Assembly (NCBI GenBank): GCA_021234155.1
Contig: JAJEKV010000124.1
Location: forward strand, 866,001-930,000
Length of the DNA: 64,000 nt
Origin: Isoetes taiwanensis
Taxonomy: Eukaryota; Streptophyta; Lycopodiopsida; Isoetales; Isoetaceae
Direction: 5' to 3'
Shown here: piece after piece, positions 1 to 8,835 of the stretch
Layout of the letters: the number at the start of each line of letters is the position of its first letter
Numbering within the stretch: position 1 is the stretch's first letter
Position numbers and translations under genes: made by a program
The notes under the pieces: model-generated
What the model saw: the letters and a program-made list of their open reading frames with translations, nothing else
The model's database searches: none
Told to the model about the DNA's origin: nothing

Positions 1-143
1 TGAAAGGACCACAACTACCCACTATCCATATAGGTAAAATTTGAACTTCCTATGCAAACTTATCGAGTTATAATCAGAAATTATAGTCGTTGCCAACTTT
101 CAGTAGTACCAAAAAAGTGACGTTGGATGTGAGAACTGGAAGA
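1..143 (-). repeat. U repeat, downstream part (copy 1)
   Basis: These bases match 58676-58818 in direct orientation with no net length change and about ten substitutions. The match stops exactly where the 32-bp terminal repeat begins at 144, whereas the copy at 58.8 kb continues into the rest of U. It is therefore the flank of an insertion. It is assigned to the minus strand because U is read in the orientation seen at 10745-13968. Confidence 0.85.
140..143. repeat. Target-site duplication of E (AAGA)
   Basis: AAGA before the terminal repeat is the complement of TCTT at 13965-13968. The unoccupied site at 58815-58818 has a single AAGA. Confidence 0.75.
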
Positions 144-175
144 AACCATCATTCAATTAAATTGGGATTATGTCT
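144..175 (+). repeat. Terminal inverted repeat of E, end 1
   Basis: The 32 bases beginning AACCATCATTCAATT are identical to 13969-14000, and the two copies diverge immediately afterwards. Both copies point rightwards on the plus strand because of the inferred inversion; in the unrearranged element they would be inverted relative to each other. Confidence 0.8.
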
Positions 176-395
176 TAATTTTGGGATAAATTTTATATTG
201 CACTTTTTTAGTAACTTTGTTAAATTCACTTTTTTAGTAACTTTGTTGCCCTTAGACTAGAATAGACGTTAACATATAATCACACACGGGAATATAAACT
301 CACACCTTAACTTCAAATTACAAAATCATATATCATGGAACTCAAGTAGTACACAACTTTTATTAACTGTAGAAAAGATACATAGTAATTGTTTT

Positions 396-3322
396 TCATT
401 TTTCCACTAGCATCCCCAAGGATATGAGAACCTTATTCCTTACATCCTGAGGTATTGTAACTCTCGCTGTTTTACTAGGAATAGTTTTTGGAGTCCACGA
501 GTACAATACGGTTTCAATGTCTAGCCAAAGATCAGGATCACTTGGATTTCTCCTCCACCTCTTTGTCCAACAATCTGAATATCTTTCTTTTATCGGTGAC
601 ATTACTCAACCGATGTCTTTGGACACCACCATTCCACGCCAAGACCTTATTGAAGTTAACATCACCTTCTTCTTCTTTGCAAATATCCGAGATAGTCCAT
701 CCCAACCACACTGGATAGGTCTCTAGATCTGCTGGTTTTACTACTACAAATTGGTTGCACTCCACGTCAGTAGAAGGTTCATAAGAATCCATGCCTAGAT
801 ATTTTGGCCTATCCTTCTTAGGACCAACATAGTGTTTATCAGATTGAGGAGGAGCATATGCCTTCACAATGCTACTAATGGTACCATCATCTTCGCAAAC
901 ACCAGCCTAATGTTTTCCACTTACTTTTAGGGAACCACCCTTCTTTCAGCTCTTGGAGGATGTGTCTACCTCATCCAACAAGTTGATCACCTTCTTCCAA
1001 TAATCTATCAATGCACGATTTGTGTCATCTGAATTAGTTTGCCAATGCTTGATGTAGTCATTGATGCCATCCTTAGTCAATCCCAATTGCTTGACTTCTT
1101 CAGTTGGTTTTAGAGCTTTTGGTTGACCAGAGGTATCATAGGCTTGCCATTTGCATCCCCAAGGCCAAATTTCTGCCCCACCTCTCCACTTCTCCTCTGA
1201 AGGTCTCATTTTCCATTGCATGATTGGAATCCCTTCTCTCACCCAAAAGTGAATTGAAGAGGTCTAGAATGACCTTCCATGTCGAGAGCATAACCATCCA
1301 CAAAACTCTTCCAATCGGGCACTTCTTCTATGATAGATCCTATAGGAGATGGATTTGTACATCCATGAAATATTTCCAATAGCACGGGAAAGTTGGTAGC
1401 TGTCACATTGTCTCAATACATGACTATATTTTCCAAACAATGCATCCACATCCTCATGAGTATGTCAGGGCATTAGGAACCCCAAATTGACTCTTTCAAA
1501 AACACCCACAAATTAAGTAGGATAGGAAAGAAAACATCCACTGTTCTTATTTTGACCAAAGACAATTATCTAGTTGCAAGAGGAACTTTTCAGGCAGATC
1601 TCGAGGTTTAGCACGAGATGTTGAAGCTCCAACATGTTCATTAGGTCCATTCCTCCTAAATCTTGCCTTGCTAAACTTTTCAATACTATTAGGGGTTCCA
1701 TCCAACAATGCACTATGTAGTGCCGGCTAGCTGTAGGATCCCTGTGGGTGACCATTGTAACCCTTCTCATAGTTTCTTAAACACCTCATGATACTCCCAA
1801 TGTGAAAATCCGGACCATCACTCCACAACTCTAAACCTGAAATGGCCATAATAGGTGCGAGGCGCCCATGCAATATTGCCCCGATCATTGAAATGCAAAG
1901 GGTATGATCTTCCACATGACTTAGGAATGTACTTGAATTGTGGAAGACAAGTCTTGTTGGTCCATTTTATCATGTATAATACATAGATAGTTATTAGGTT
2001 CCATTGCGGATAAGGTCCTCCACATCCAATAAGTTGATCTACATGATAGTTGATCCGTCATATGGTCCTTCATATGTTCCCTTATCTTTGCCCTTAGACT
2101 TGGTTGCACAGTCTTATCTAGTGTCTCCTTCAGCTTGGCACATAAATTGCACTTGGCAAAGTTGTTTGAAGTTGCTATGGTCACATGCTTGAAATGCCTA
2201 TTCCATAGCCTACTAAAACTGGGCTGGGATATAGAGGCCACCCAAGTTCGAAGCAATGCATTTATTTCCTCTAATATGCTCTTACGGGTACAATGGGATG
2301 GCAATCTCTTTTCAACAATAACTCTACCCCTGTTCATCCTTCTTACTCTTATGTGGCATGTTTTTACGCATTGAAATCCACATATCTTTCAAATATTTCC
2401 TTTGCAGCTATAGTTCTTGAGGTAGGCCTTACGGGCCGGTGTTCCCATGCAATGCAATTTTACTACCATTTTCATGTCTCTTTTGCCGGTTATTGCCAAG
2501 AAGAGGTTGGAATTCCATGTATAGCCATCCATGCTTTTGAACATATCCACTTTCCATTCAATGGGAATCTTTTCTTCTTTGATCTTTCATCCTGAATTGC
2601 ATAGCCAAATATGGTGTACATGAAATTCCTCCTGCTATCACACTTATGTTCCTGATATGTAGCTCTTGCTACCACCATCTCTTCTATTGTGAACATTCTA
2701 ATACAGGAGGCCCAACAACATTCACTTCCTCTAACCTGCATCAGGGCTTCAGGAGAACAATCATAATCTGACTTACATCTTTTGGTGGGATAATGTTTGA
2801 AAGTTGGAAGTGGCCTCTTGCTACACTGTGTAAACATTATTGACAATGGTTCTACATCTATAGGAAACGTGTAGTTCCCCTCCAGTTGAATACTGTCCCT
2901 AGGCCATGCAACAATAGTTGGAACCTCTAGTTGCTTCACACAAGCTAGGCATTCTTGTTTGCCTGAACCCTTTTCATTCCAATTGTCATATAATTTTGAG
3001 ATTGCCACACCTAACCTGTCCTCCCCTAATCTTTCATCATTCACTGCATTGATAGGATCTGCTAGAACAATAATCCCTTCTCCCTCGCCTCTCATTTGCA
3101 TGCATGCAGGATCTTGACCTTTTTGTTTTTCCAATCGACCCTAGTATAAAGTACAATTTCCTTTCCTGTGGCATCATCCTTTTCATTTGAGGTCTTTTCC
3201 TTTCCTTTGCCATCATCTTTGTCATCTTCATCCTTTTCATTTCTGGTCTTTTCCTTTCCTTTCCCATCATCTTTGTCATCTTCATTAGTTGGGGATTTTT
3301 TCTTTGCCTTGATCACCATCAT
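396..3322 (-). pseudogene. Decayed transposase-like gene of element E
   Basis: A chain of minus-strand open segments in shifting frames reads as one protein. It begins at 3322 with an acidic/basic repeat (DDKDDGKGKEKT, twice). A Cys-rich N-terminal region follows (2490-3134: CSPEAL, CKSDYDC, and a stretch ending NGKWICSKAWMAIHGI). Next come C-x2-C residues and IHDKMDQQ (about 1950-2150), ELWSDGPDFHIGSI (about 1800), and HEDVDALFG (about 1432-1458). The C-terminal end has HYVGPKKDRP and SDPDLWLDIETVLYSW. I recognise the HDKMD and VDALFG blocks as typical of a plant/algal transposon-encoded protein family with conserved acidic residues, but cannot name the family. At least five frame changes make it non-functional as read. 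It lies 220 bp inside the E terminus, as expected for the element's own transposase. Confidence 0.6.
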
Positions 3323-3330
3323 TGGGGCCT

Positions 3331-3800
3331 TGGGGATTTAGCATTTTGCATGCCATTGACCTAAAATGAATAAAAACCTATAGTAAGTTAGCATATCCAA
3401 ATAACATCTCCTAACATGTTCTTAAATGAAAGTTAACCTTAATAATAACCTTAATAACCTATAATAACTTAATCTATAATAATAATAAGTTAACCTATAA
3501 TATATTAACTTATAATAACCTTTAATGTTGTAACCTTAAAAACAACTTTAAGGCTTTAGGTTAGCACTTTTAAGGTTAGAAGTTGTAAGGTTAAAACTTC
3601 TAACCTTCAATAAATATAACCTTAGCCTAAAACTTCTAAAACTTAAAACTTCTAAATTCAAATTCATAAACTTTTAAACTTATAACCTTATTTATGAACT
3701 TAAAAATATTAACCTTAACTAATAACCTTAACTTATAAACCTTAAAACTATTAACCTTAAATCTTATAACTTATATAACCCTTGCAATAAATGTTGGCAG
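3331..3800. repeat. AT-rich low-complexity tract with TAACCTTA-like repeats
   Basis: The stretch upstream of the transposase start is built from irregular repeats of aacctta, ataacctta and aaaacttaa. I see no gene. It sits between the divergent transposase (minus) and the 5143 ORF (plus), so it could include promoters, but no specific element can be named. Confidence 0.6.
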
Positions 3801-3939
3801 GTTATTATGTAGCGATCTGAAATTTTTAAAGCAGTTATTATTTCGGTTTACAATCCCTTTCCCACTTTTTCAGCTTTTACGTCTCTCTTTGAACTTCAAA
3901 CTCACGGTGCGCTTCGAACTCTGCTGGTCGGCTTCGAAC

Positions 3940-4220
3940 TCCTTTCGCTTTTTCTGTCGAGCTTTTAGGCTATCTGCTTCGAGCACCATTTATCTGCTTT
4001 CGATCTATCTATCTACTTCATTCAGTCGAGCTTTTCGGCTATCTGCTTTCGAGCTTTTCGGCTATCTGCTTTCGAGCTTTTCTGGCTATCTATCTGCTTC
4101 AATCTGGCTATCTAGACACTTCAATCTGCTTCAATCCGAATTCTATCGCTTCTACCGGCTTCTATCGCATCAATCTCGACTTTTCGACTTCTATCTTCTT
4201 TAAACTTCGGCTTCTATATG
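3940..4220 (+). repeat. CT-rich tandem repeat (about 24-bp unit)
   Basis: The unit tcgagcttttcggctatctg recurs with slippage, mixed with ttcaatctgg and cttctatcg units. It is pyrimidine-rich on the plus strand. It is open in one frame only because of its composition, so I do not call a protein. Confidence 0.65.
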
Positions 4221-4626
4221 CTTTAAACTTCGGCTTTTTCGAGCTTAGGGTTTTCGGTTCAAAGTTGTTTTCGGCTCCAAGGTTTGTAGGCGAGAATTCT
4301 CCAAGGTTTTCGGCTCTGTACAATCTCTCGACTTTGAATAACTTTGGTTTTTGTGTTAAAGCTACTCGGCTTCTATTTGCTATTACTTTGGTTTTCGATC
4401 TTTTGGTTTTATTTCGAAGTCAAAGGCTCAATTCTCGGGTACAGAACACAAATAGGTTAGTATCTCTCATTCTTTTAGTTATTTTACAGAAAGCATGTTA
4501 TTTACTTTTACATGCATCAGTATATTTACCATAGTTAATTTAATCAGTTAATCAGTTACTTTTACATGAATCAGAATATCCTGCTCTATGATCTTGTTCT
4601 GTGATCTTGCCTATATGATCTGCTCT

Positions 4627-4746
4627 TATTCTATTTCACTAGCTCTTCCTCTATCTGTTCTAATTAATGATCTAAAATAATGAAGTTATTCTATTTCACG
4701 AGCTCTTCCTCTATCTGTTCTAATTAATGATCTAAAATAATGAAGT
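4627..4746. repeat. 60-bp tandem duplication
   Basis: Two adjacent 60-bp copies beginning ttattctatttcac differ at one base. A partial third copy follows near 4825 after a GATC-rich palindromic run. Confidence 0.85.
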
Positions 4747-4779
4747 AAATAATGATCATAGATCATATCTGCTCTATGA

Positions 4780-4822
4780 TCTTGCTCTATGATCTATGAT
4801 CTATGATCATAGATCATAGATC
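4780..4822. repeat. GATC-rich palindromic run
   Basis: Repeated ctatgat units reverse into atcatag units around 4803, giving a long imperfect self-complementary tract between the 60-bp repeats. Confidence 0.6.
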
Positions 4823-4954
4823 TTCACTAGCTCTTCCTCTATCTGCTCTAAATAATGAACTAAAACAATGAACTAATACTGGCTTTATATTTTGAATTCT
4901 GCATTCTGCATTCTGCATTATGCATTTTGTTAGAATAATATGTTGGAATGGGAG

Positions 4955-4974
4955 AAATCGCGCTTGGCGCATTT
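4955..4974. repeat. E palindrome, degenerate copy
   Basis: AAATCGCGC, then TTGGCGCATTT: one arm matches the consensus arm and the other has lost two bases. It lies 170 bp upstream of the 5143 ORF. Confidence 0.65.
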
Positions 4975-5008
4975 CTATTTTTGGGTTACGTTTTCCACTA
5001 GGTTAATC

Positions 5009-5029
5009 AAATCGGCGCCGGTAGCGTTT
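5009..5029. repeat. E palindrome, degenerate copy
   Basis: The left arm AAATCGGCGCC is followed by GGTAGCGTTTT. It is a diverged member of the AAATCGCGCC palindrome family. Confidence 0.5.
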
Positions 5030-5063
5030 TAGTTTGGCATTTCAATTTCATACGGCTCTATAC

Positions 5064-5083
5064 AAATCGCGCCCGGCGGCGTG
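5064..5083. repeat. E palindrome, degenerate copy
   Basis: AAATCGCGCC is intact as the left arm; the right arm reads CGGCGGCGTG. It lies 60 bp upstream of the 5143 start. Confidence 0.6.
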
Positions 5084-5142
5084 TGAAATAGATGCGTGCT
5101 AATTACTTTCTCTCGTTCTAGTGCCATGGATTTTCCTTATGC

Positions 5143-5529
5143 ATGGACCGGCTGGGTTCAAATACACTGGCGGCTGGTTCTAGTTCCCTGGACGACCATC
5201 AACTCTGGACCATGTACAAGATATTACTTGAGTGTGCTGTTCAAAACGTTCAAAGAGAGTTGGAGAATCCATTAGACAGCCTGTATCAGGGGCCATGGGT
5301 ACACTTCCATCGCATCTATGGACATATCAGACTCCTCATGCTCTTAGTAAGGCTCATGCCAACAAATAAGTACAAGGATTTGATTTATAGTATCAGGGAT
5401 CGATACAACACTCTGGTTTGGAGACTCGACATCCGCAGGGAAGATGAGGATCCTGTCATATCAGGGTGGTTCAGGTGGGACTTCTTGCGGGATTGGGCAG
5501 ATGAAGTGGGCCTGTGTGACATATTGTAG
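5143..5529 (+). CDS. Small ORF of unknown function in element E (128 aa)
   Basis: The uninterrupted 128-codon frame starts at ATG 5143 and ends at TAG. An earlier ATG at 5126 is in another frame and stops after about 50 codons, so 5143 is preferred. The protein is rich in Leu, Trp, Asp and Arg (LWTMYKILLECAV, WVHFHRIYGHIRLLMLLVRL, WRLDIRREDEDPVISGWF) and predicts as helical, with no signal peptide and no motif I recognise. Three E palindromes lie just upstream (4955-5083) and one begins 10 bp after the stop (5540), which ties it to E. It may be an accessory protein or one exon of a larger gene. It is one of the few intact frames in E. Confidence 0.45.
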   Translation: MDRLGSNTLAAGSSSLDDHQLWTMYKILLECAVQNVQRELENPLDSLYQGPWVHFHRIYGHIRLLMLLVRLMPTNKYKDLIYSIRDRYNTLVWRLDIRREDEDPVISGWFRWDFLRDWADEVGLCDIL

Positions 5530-5539
5530 AGATAGAAAG

Positions 5540-5560
5540 AATTCGCGCCTGGCGCATTTT
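5540..5560. repeat. E palindrome, near-complete copy
   Basis: AATTCGCGCC, T, then GGCGCATTTT lies immediately after the 5143 ORF stop. A weaker relative follows at 5605-5627. Confidence 0.65.
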
Positions 5561-5707
5561 TGCAGAAGAAGAAATGTACATAACTTTTTTGGAATATGAA
5601 TACAAACTTCGGCGCTGGCATAATTTTGCACTATACTTTTCTGTCATTAGTTTATTATTTTTTTTTTATATGCAATGTCGAAAACATTGAATCCTGTGAT
5701 GCCCTCC

Positions 5708-5781
5708 AGCCAGTATGACCAACCCCAAGAAACTACATATTTTCATTAATGTGTAGTTTCATGGGGTTGATAAGACTGGCT
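5708..5781. other. 74-nt imperfect hairpin
   Basis: agccagtatgaccaacccca pairs with tggggttgataagactggct, and the inner arms aagaaactaca and tgtagtttcat extend the stem. That gives roughly 30 paired positions per arm around a loop of about 10 nt. The pairing is long and mismatched like a small plant microRNA precursor or a miniature foldback, but I recognise no mature miRNA. Confidence 0.5.
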
Positions 5782-5867
5782 AAAGACCATCAAAGAATTC
5801 AAAGTTCACAACATCACGCAGATGATATGATATATTTTTTTTTTTTTGAATATCCAAATATACATAC

Positions 5868-6111
5868 CTTTTTCAGACGTTCTTTTGGCCATGCTACAAA
5901 TGTGCCCACACTTTCACCAACCGTATCGCCACCGGGATGTCTTCTTGGAAGAGCCTCATCTTCATAATTGCAGTTTATAATGGAAATCTTATAGAAACTG
6001 TTTCCAAGAGGAACACCATGACACATAGAATTTGGATTCAGATCTTCGATTTTACATAAGCCTACTCGGCGCTTCAAGTTTGCTGTTAAAAGATAGCATT
6101 CTTCTCCGACA
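5868..6111 (-). CDS. DUF8039-like exon (transposon-associated domain)
   Basis: The minus-strand exon runs from an acceptor (tttatcag, bases 6112-6119) to a donor (AAG|gtatgt at 5868/5867). It reads EECYLLTANLKRRVGLCKIE, then SMCHGVPLGNSFYKISI and TVGESVGTFVAWPKERLKK. The run HGVPLG..., a hydrophobic strand, TVGE-VGTFVAWP matches what I know as a domain (DUF8039-like) frequent in plant CACTA/EnSpm-type transposon proteins. Its function is unknown. No flanking exon is certain. It may be an unrelated insertion in E or part of an E gene. Confidence 0.5.
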
Positions 6112-6244
6112 CTGATAAAGAACCAGAATTCATTGGAAAAAATAGAGGACGACAAATAGAGAACAAGAGAATGCATTCGGAATGGAATCACACTCACCAT
6201 AGTTCAGCAGACATCGAATGGGATTGAAGGCGGCTCGATCGAAT

Positions 6245-6385
6245 GGGATTGTAGGCGCTCTGATAGAAGATTGTTCTTGGGCGCTCTGATAGTAGGAATG
6301 ATCTTGGGTGCTCTGAAAGTAGGAATGATCTTGGGCGCTCTGATAGTAGGAATGATCTTGGGCGCTCTGATAGTAGGTGGCCGAT
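6245..6385 (-). repeat. 27-bp minisatellite
   Basis: Four to five copies of gggcgctctgatagtaggaa plus tgatctt are present with few changes. Because the unit is 27 bp, minus frames stay open and give 9-residue repeats (PTIRAPKII or SERPRSFLL). No evidence shows that it is translated. Confidence 0.8.
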
Positions 6386-6635
6386 TAGGTGGTAGTAGAT
6401 TGCCACATATGCGTTTCTTGAAATTAATAATTAATGGTTCTTGAAATTGCACTAAAAAGAAAAACACAATTTTAAATTTGTAAATGAGCGGGACGGGCGG
6501 TTAATTAAGGCGGTATAAATTTAAAAGGACGCGAATTTGAATTTACGGTTTTAAATCTGACGGCCAAGATTATGAACGCATACATATAAGTTTAAACCAA
6601 AATCCCAGTCTCATACTATCCGCACTTGCAGTTCA

Positions 6636-6762
6636 ATGGCGTCTAGAGGATCTGGCAGCCGCGGCCGAGGCGCTGGTAGAGGTGGGCGACAGTCCAAAGC
6701 ACAAATGCAAAGCCTGGAGGCTGCTGAACACGTAGAAAGCACAAATCCAACAAGCGCCTCAG
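6636..6762 (+). CDS. RG-rich first exon of the ParB/methylase gene
   Basis: ATG at 6636 opens 42 codons beginning MASRGSGSRGRGAGRGG and ending in Ser/Thr-rich sequence. A clear donor follows (TCAG|gtaatt at 6762/6763). No other gene starts between here and the ParB-like exon on the same strand, so I infer it supplies a basic, disordered nucleic-acid-binding tail to that protein. An RG-rich exon of similar style is on the minus strand at 19304-19391. The link to the next exon is inferred from order and strand only. Confidence 0.45.
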
Positions 6763-7617
6763 GTAATTGATCTGTTTTTGTTCTGTAATTGATCTCTGTG
6801 TCCCTTTTTTTGTTAGGGTTTTTAGGATGTTTTTCTGTAATAATATAGTTATTATCCAATAAGAAGCATGTGTCCTCTAATGTTTGAGTTCATATGTCCC
6901 AAAAATGTATGGAAACAAATGCTTAATGTGTACTTTAATTCTGTATGTGCTGCTTGAAGCTTGTATACTTAGCTGAACAGTATTCAGTAGCTAGTTGTGT
7001 TTTTTATAGTTAGTTGTGTCCTCTGATGAAGATTCAACTCTTTAAGTTGCATTTTTATAGTTAGTTGTGTCCTGAGCATTTTGATTCGGACAAAAAGCGC
7101 CCGGGCGCAGATTTAATTAGGCATTACATTAGTTTCTTTATCTTTCAGGTCACTTCTAAACGCCAGCCAAGCGCGTATTTGTTGCATTTTATTTGGGACA
7201 AAACGCTACTGGCTCCTCGACCCCAATAAACTAAATGAACTTGTCGTGCATTCATTTTCAAATGTAAGCCAAGCTGCGTTTTGTTGCATATGTGTCGACA
7301 AAGCATTTATTTGAGCATAAAAGATTAACCCATGTCTTTGTAATTTCACGGGATCACAAAAGACAATCAAAAAGAGGGAGGACCAAGCAAGGCGAGACCT
7401 CTGATCCGAGAAAAGGCAAAGGACGAAGAAGATGTTCTTTATTCTGGACTGCGGCATGTATTGGCGTTAGAAGATACATACGGAATAATAAAGGCTCGTA
7501 GAACCTCCATGTCGTAAGAAGATCTTATAGAGGGGTGAGAATGGTATGTGGAGATATTCAAAGCTGGTGGGAAGACGGACCTCATATTCATGTCAAGGTT
7601 AAGAGAGACTCGATCAA
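6763..7617 (+). other. Probable intron of the ParB/methylase gene
   Basis: It begins with a GT donor, is AT-rich, carries one E palindrome at 7092-7114 and has no convincing coding frame. Near its end (about 7570-7617), EDGPHIHVKVKRDSIK is open and then stops, so a broken exon may start before 7618. Confidence 0.4.
7092..7114. repeat. E palindrome, diverged copy
   Basis: AAAAAGCGCCC then GGGCGCAGATTT: an imperfect palindrome with the GCGCC/GGCGC core, in the presumed intron. Confidence 0.5.
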
Positions 7618-8474
7618 ATGAAGAAGCAGGGAATTCTTATTACATGTGAAGTACAGGACGATTCTTTCTGTTCATTGCTAGTTGAAGTGGGCCAAAAACA
7701 TAAGAAAAGCCTAAAGAAGATCAATCGATGCGGTCGCGAGCTCTTTTAAAGAGGCGCTTTAAGATCGGGGCGACATGGCCGATAACCTCTTCAAATTTGG
7801 CTGGACAGGTGGCGAGCCATTGACTCCTATAAGAATATGCGAGGGGCTTACAGCTGTTCGACGAGCCATTAGCACGAGGCCCTCGGGCAGTGTCTACTTA
7901 CAGGCAGTGAAGGACAAGGAAGAAGCTAGCTCTAGAGGCAGGGAAACTACAGAAGTGACAGCAGGCCTTACAAGTGACGATGACAAGGCCAGGCAGTTGG
8001 AGGCAATGAGCAAACTGAAGAAATATGCCGACAAGTATCCACTGGGCCTCAGCTTCACACATCCAGTCAACGTGGACAGGCTTTTCAGGTCCACTAAAGC
8101 TATTTATATCAGCAGAAGGTATGACAAGCAGCACTCCTTGGAGATATTGAACAGCATGATCGAAAATCCAGGGCAGGTGCCAATGCCTGCAGATGTAGTG
8201 CCTTACGATACCAGAACAAAAAAGGTAATCATCTGGAGCAAGCTGGAGGACTTCATCGAGAACCCAGACATACATTTTATGATAATAGATGGCCAGCATT
8301 CAATAGAGGCCCAGAAGATTCTCATCAAGAAGGCACAGCATACTGGGAATCAGTTGTTCTATAAGTCGTGATTACGCCGTAAACCTGCCGGTTCTGGCCT
8401 GGTCAACAACACCGCCGAACTAGCGAAATAAAGCGCCTCCTAAATGACATGGGAAAAACTTTCCTATACAAAAG
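7618..8474 (+). pseudogene. ParB-like (DGQH) domain exon
   Basis: The main open frame, 7775-8371 (198 codons), contains LEILNSMIENPGQVPMPADVV and then MIIDGQHSIEAQKILI. This is the arrangement of ParB/DGQHR-type domains, which bind DNA or cut it; DGQHS lies at residues 172-176. On both sides the sequence continues in other frames: MKKQGILITCEVQ upstream from 7618, and RDYAVNLPVLAW then EIKRLLNDMGKTFLYK downstream to a donor (AAAAG|gtaatt) at 8474. At least three single-base frame changes interrupt the exon, so it is called a pseudogene, although read errors could give the same picture. The next exon in the same direction is methylase-like. ParB-methylase fusions are known in phages and bacteria, and finding one here in a plant transposon is an inference from weak but ordered motifs. 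Confidence 0.55.
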
Positions 8475-8511
8475 GTAATTCTCTTCCCACATTTTTATTT
8501 TTCGTATTACC

Positions 8512-8532
8512 AAATCGCGCCAGGCGCGATTT
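8512..8532. repeat. E palindrome, perfect copy
   Basis: AAATCGCGCC, one A, GGCGCGATTT: 10-bp arms with no mismatch. Confidence 0.9.
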
Positions 8533-8586
8533 CATAGTAGAAGGCAATGGGTTCCTGGGATGGTAGACGTTTCCCGTCAAATAAGC

Positions 8587-8607
8587 AAATCGCGCCTGGC
8601 GCGATTT
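8587..8607. repeat. E palindrome, perfect copy
   Basis: AAATCGCGCC, one T, GGCGCGATTT: identical to the copy at 8512 except for the central base, 75 bp away. Confidence 0.9.
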
Positions 8608-8610
8608 TAT

Positions 8611-8651
8611 ATTAGAATACAAGTTGAGCCACGCGCAATTTGTATTCTAAT
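8611..8651. repeat. Inverted repeat with 12-bp AT-rich arms
   Basis: ATTAGAATACAA at 8611-8622 is the exact complement of TTGTATTCTAAT at 8640-8651. The 17-base loop holds a remnant of the GC palindrome (GCCACGCGCAA). Nearby copies share the flank tctaatat, suggesting that the repeated unit is larger than 21 bp. Confidence 0.8.
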
Positions 8652-8720
8652 AAAAAAGCGCGGCCATTTGCTTATACGACTAGAACCATATACTATTTCA
8701 AAACCCTTTGCTATTTAGCG

Positions 8721-8751
8721 AAGGCAAATCGCTACCGGCGCGATTTGCCTT
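8721..8751. repeat. E palindrome with extended arms
   Basis: AAGGCAAATCGC and GCGATTTGCCTT are exact 12-bp complements around a 7-base centre. A shorter relative, AAATCGCGGCGGCGATT, follows at 8761-8777. Confidence 0.85.
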
Positions 8752-8835
8752 CTAATATGAAAATCGCGGCGGCGATTATAAACTAGAAGGATTGTTTGAA
8801 TTCACGATTATAAAGCTAACGGTTATTCCTTGCAG

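Larger units (their letters stand above)
8475..8835 (+). other. Intron dense in E palindromes
   Basis: The intron runs from donor gtaatt (8475) to acceptor ccttgcag (8835). It contains two perfect and two or three diverged copies of the AAATCGCGCC palindrome plus a separate inverted pair at 8611-8651. The spliced transcript would lose all of them; the unspliced RNA could form several GC-rich hairpins. Confidence 0.55.

Noticed and set aside
3420-3790. AACCTTA-type repeats as an internal telomere tract
   Set aside because: The plant telomere unit is CCCTAAA; these irregular words do not match and drift freely.
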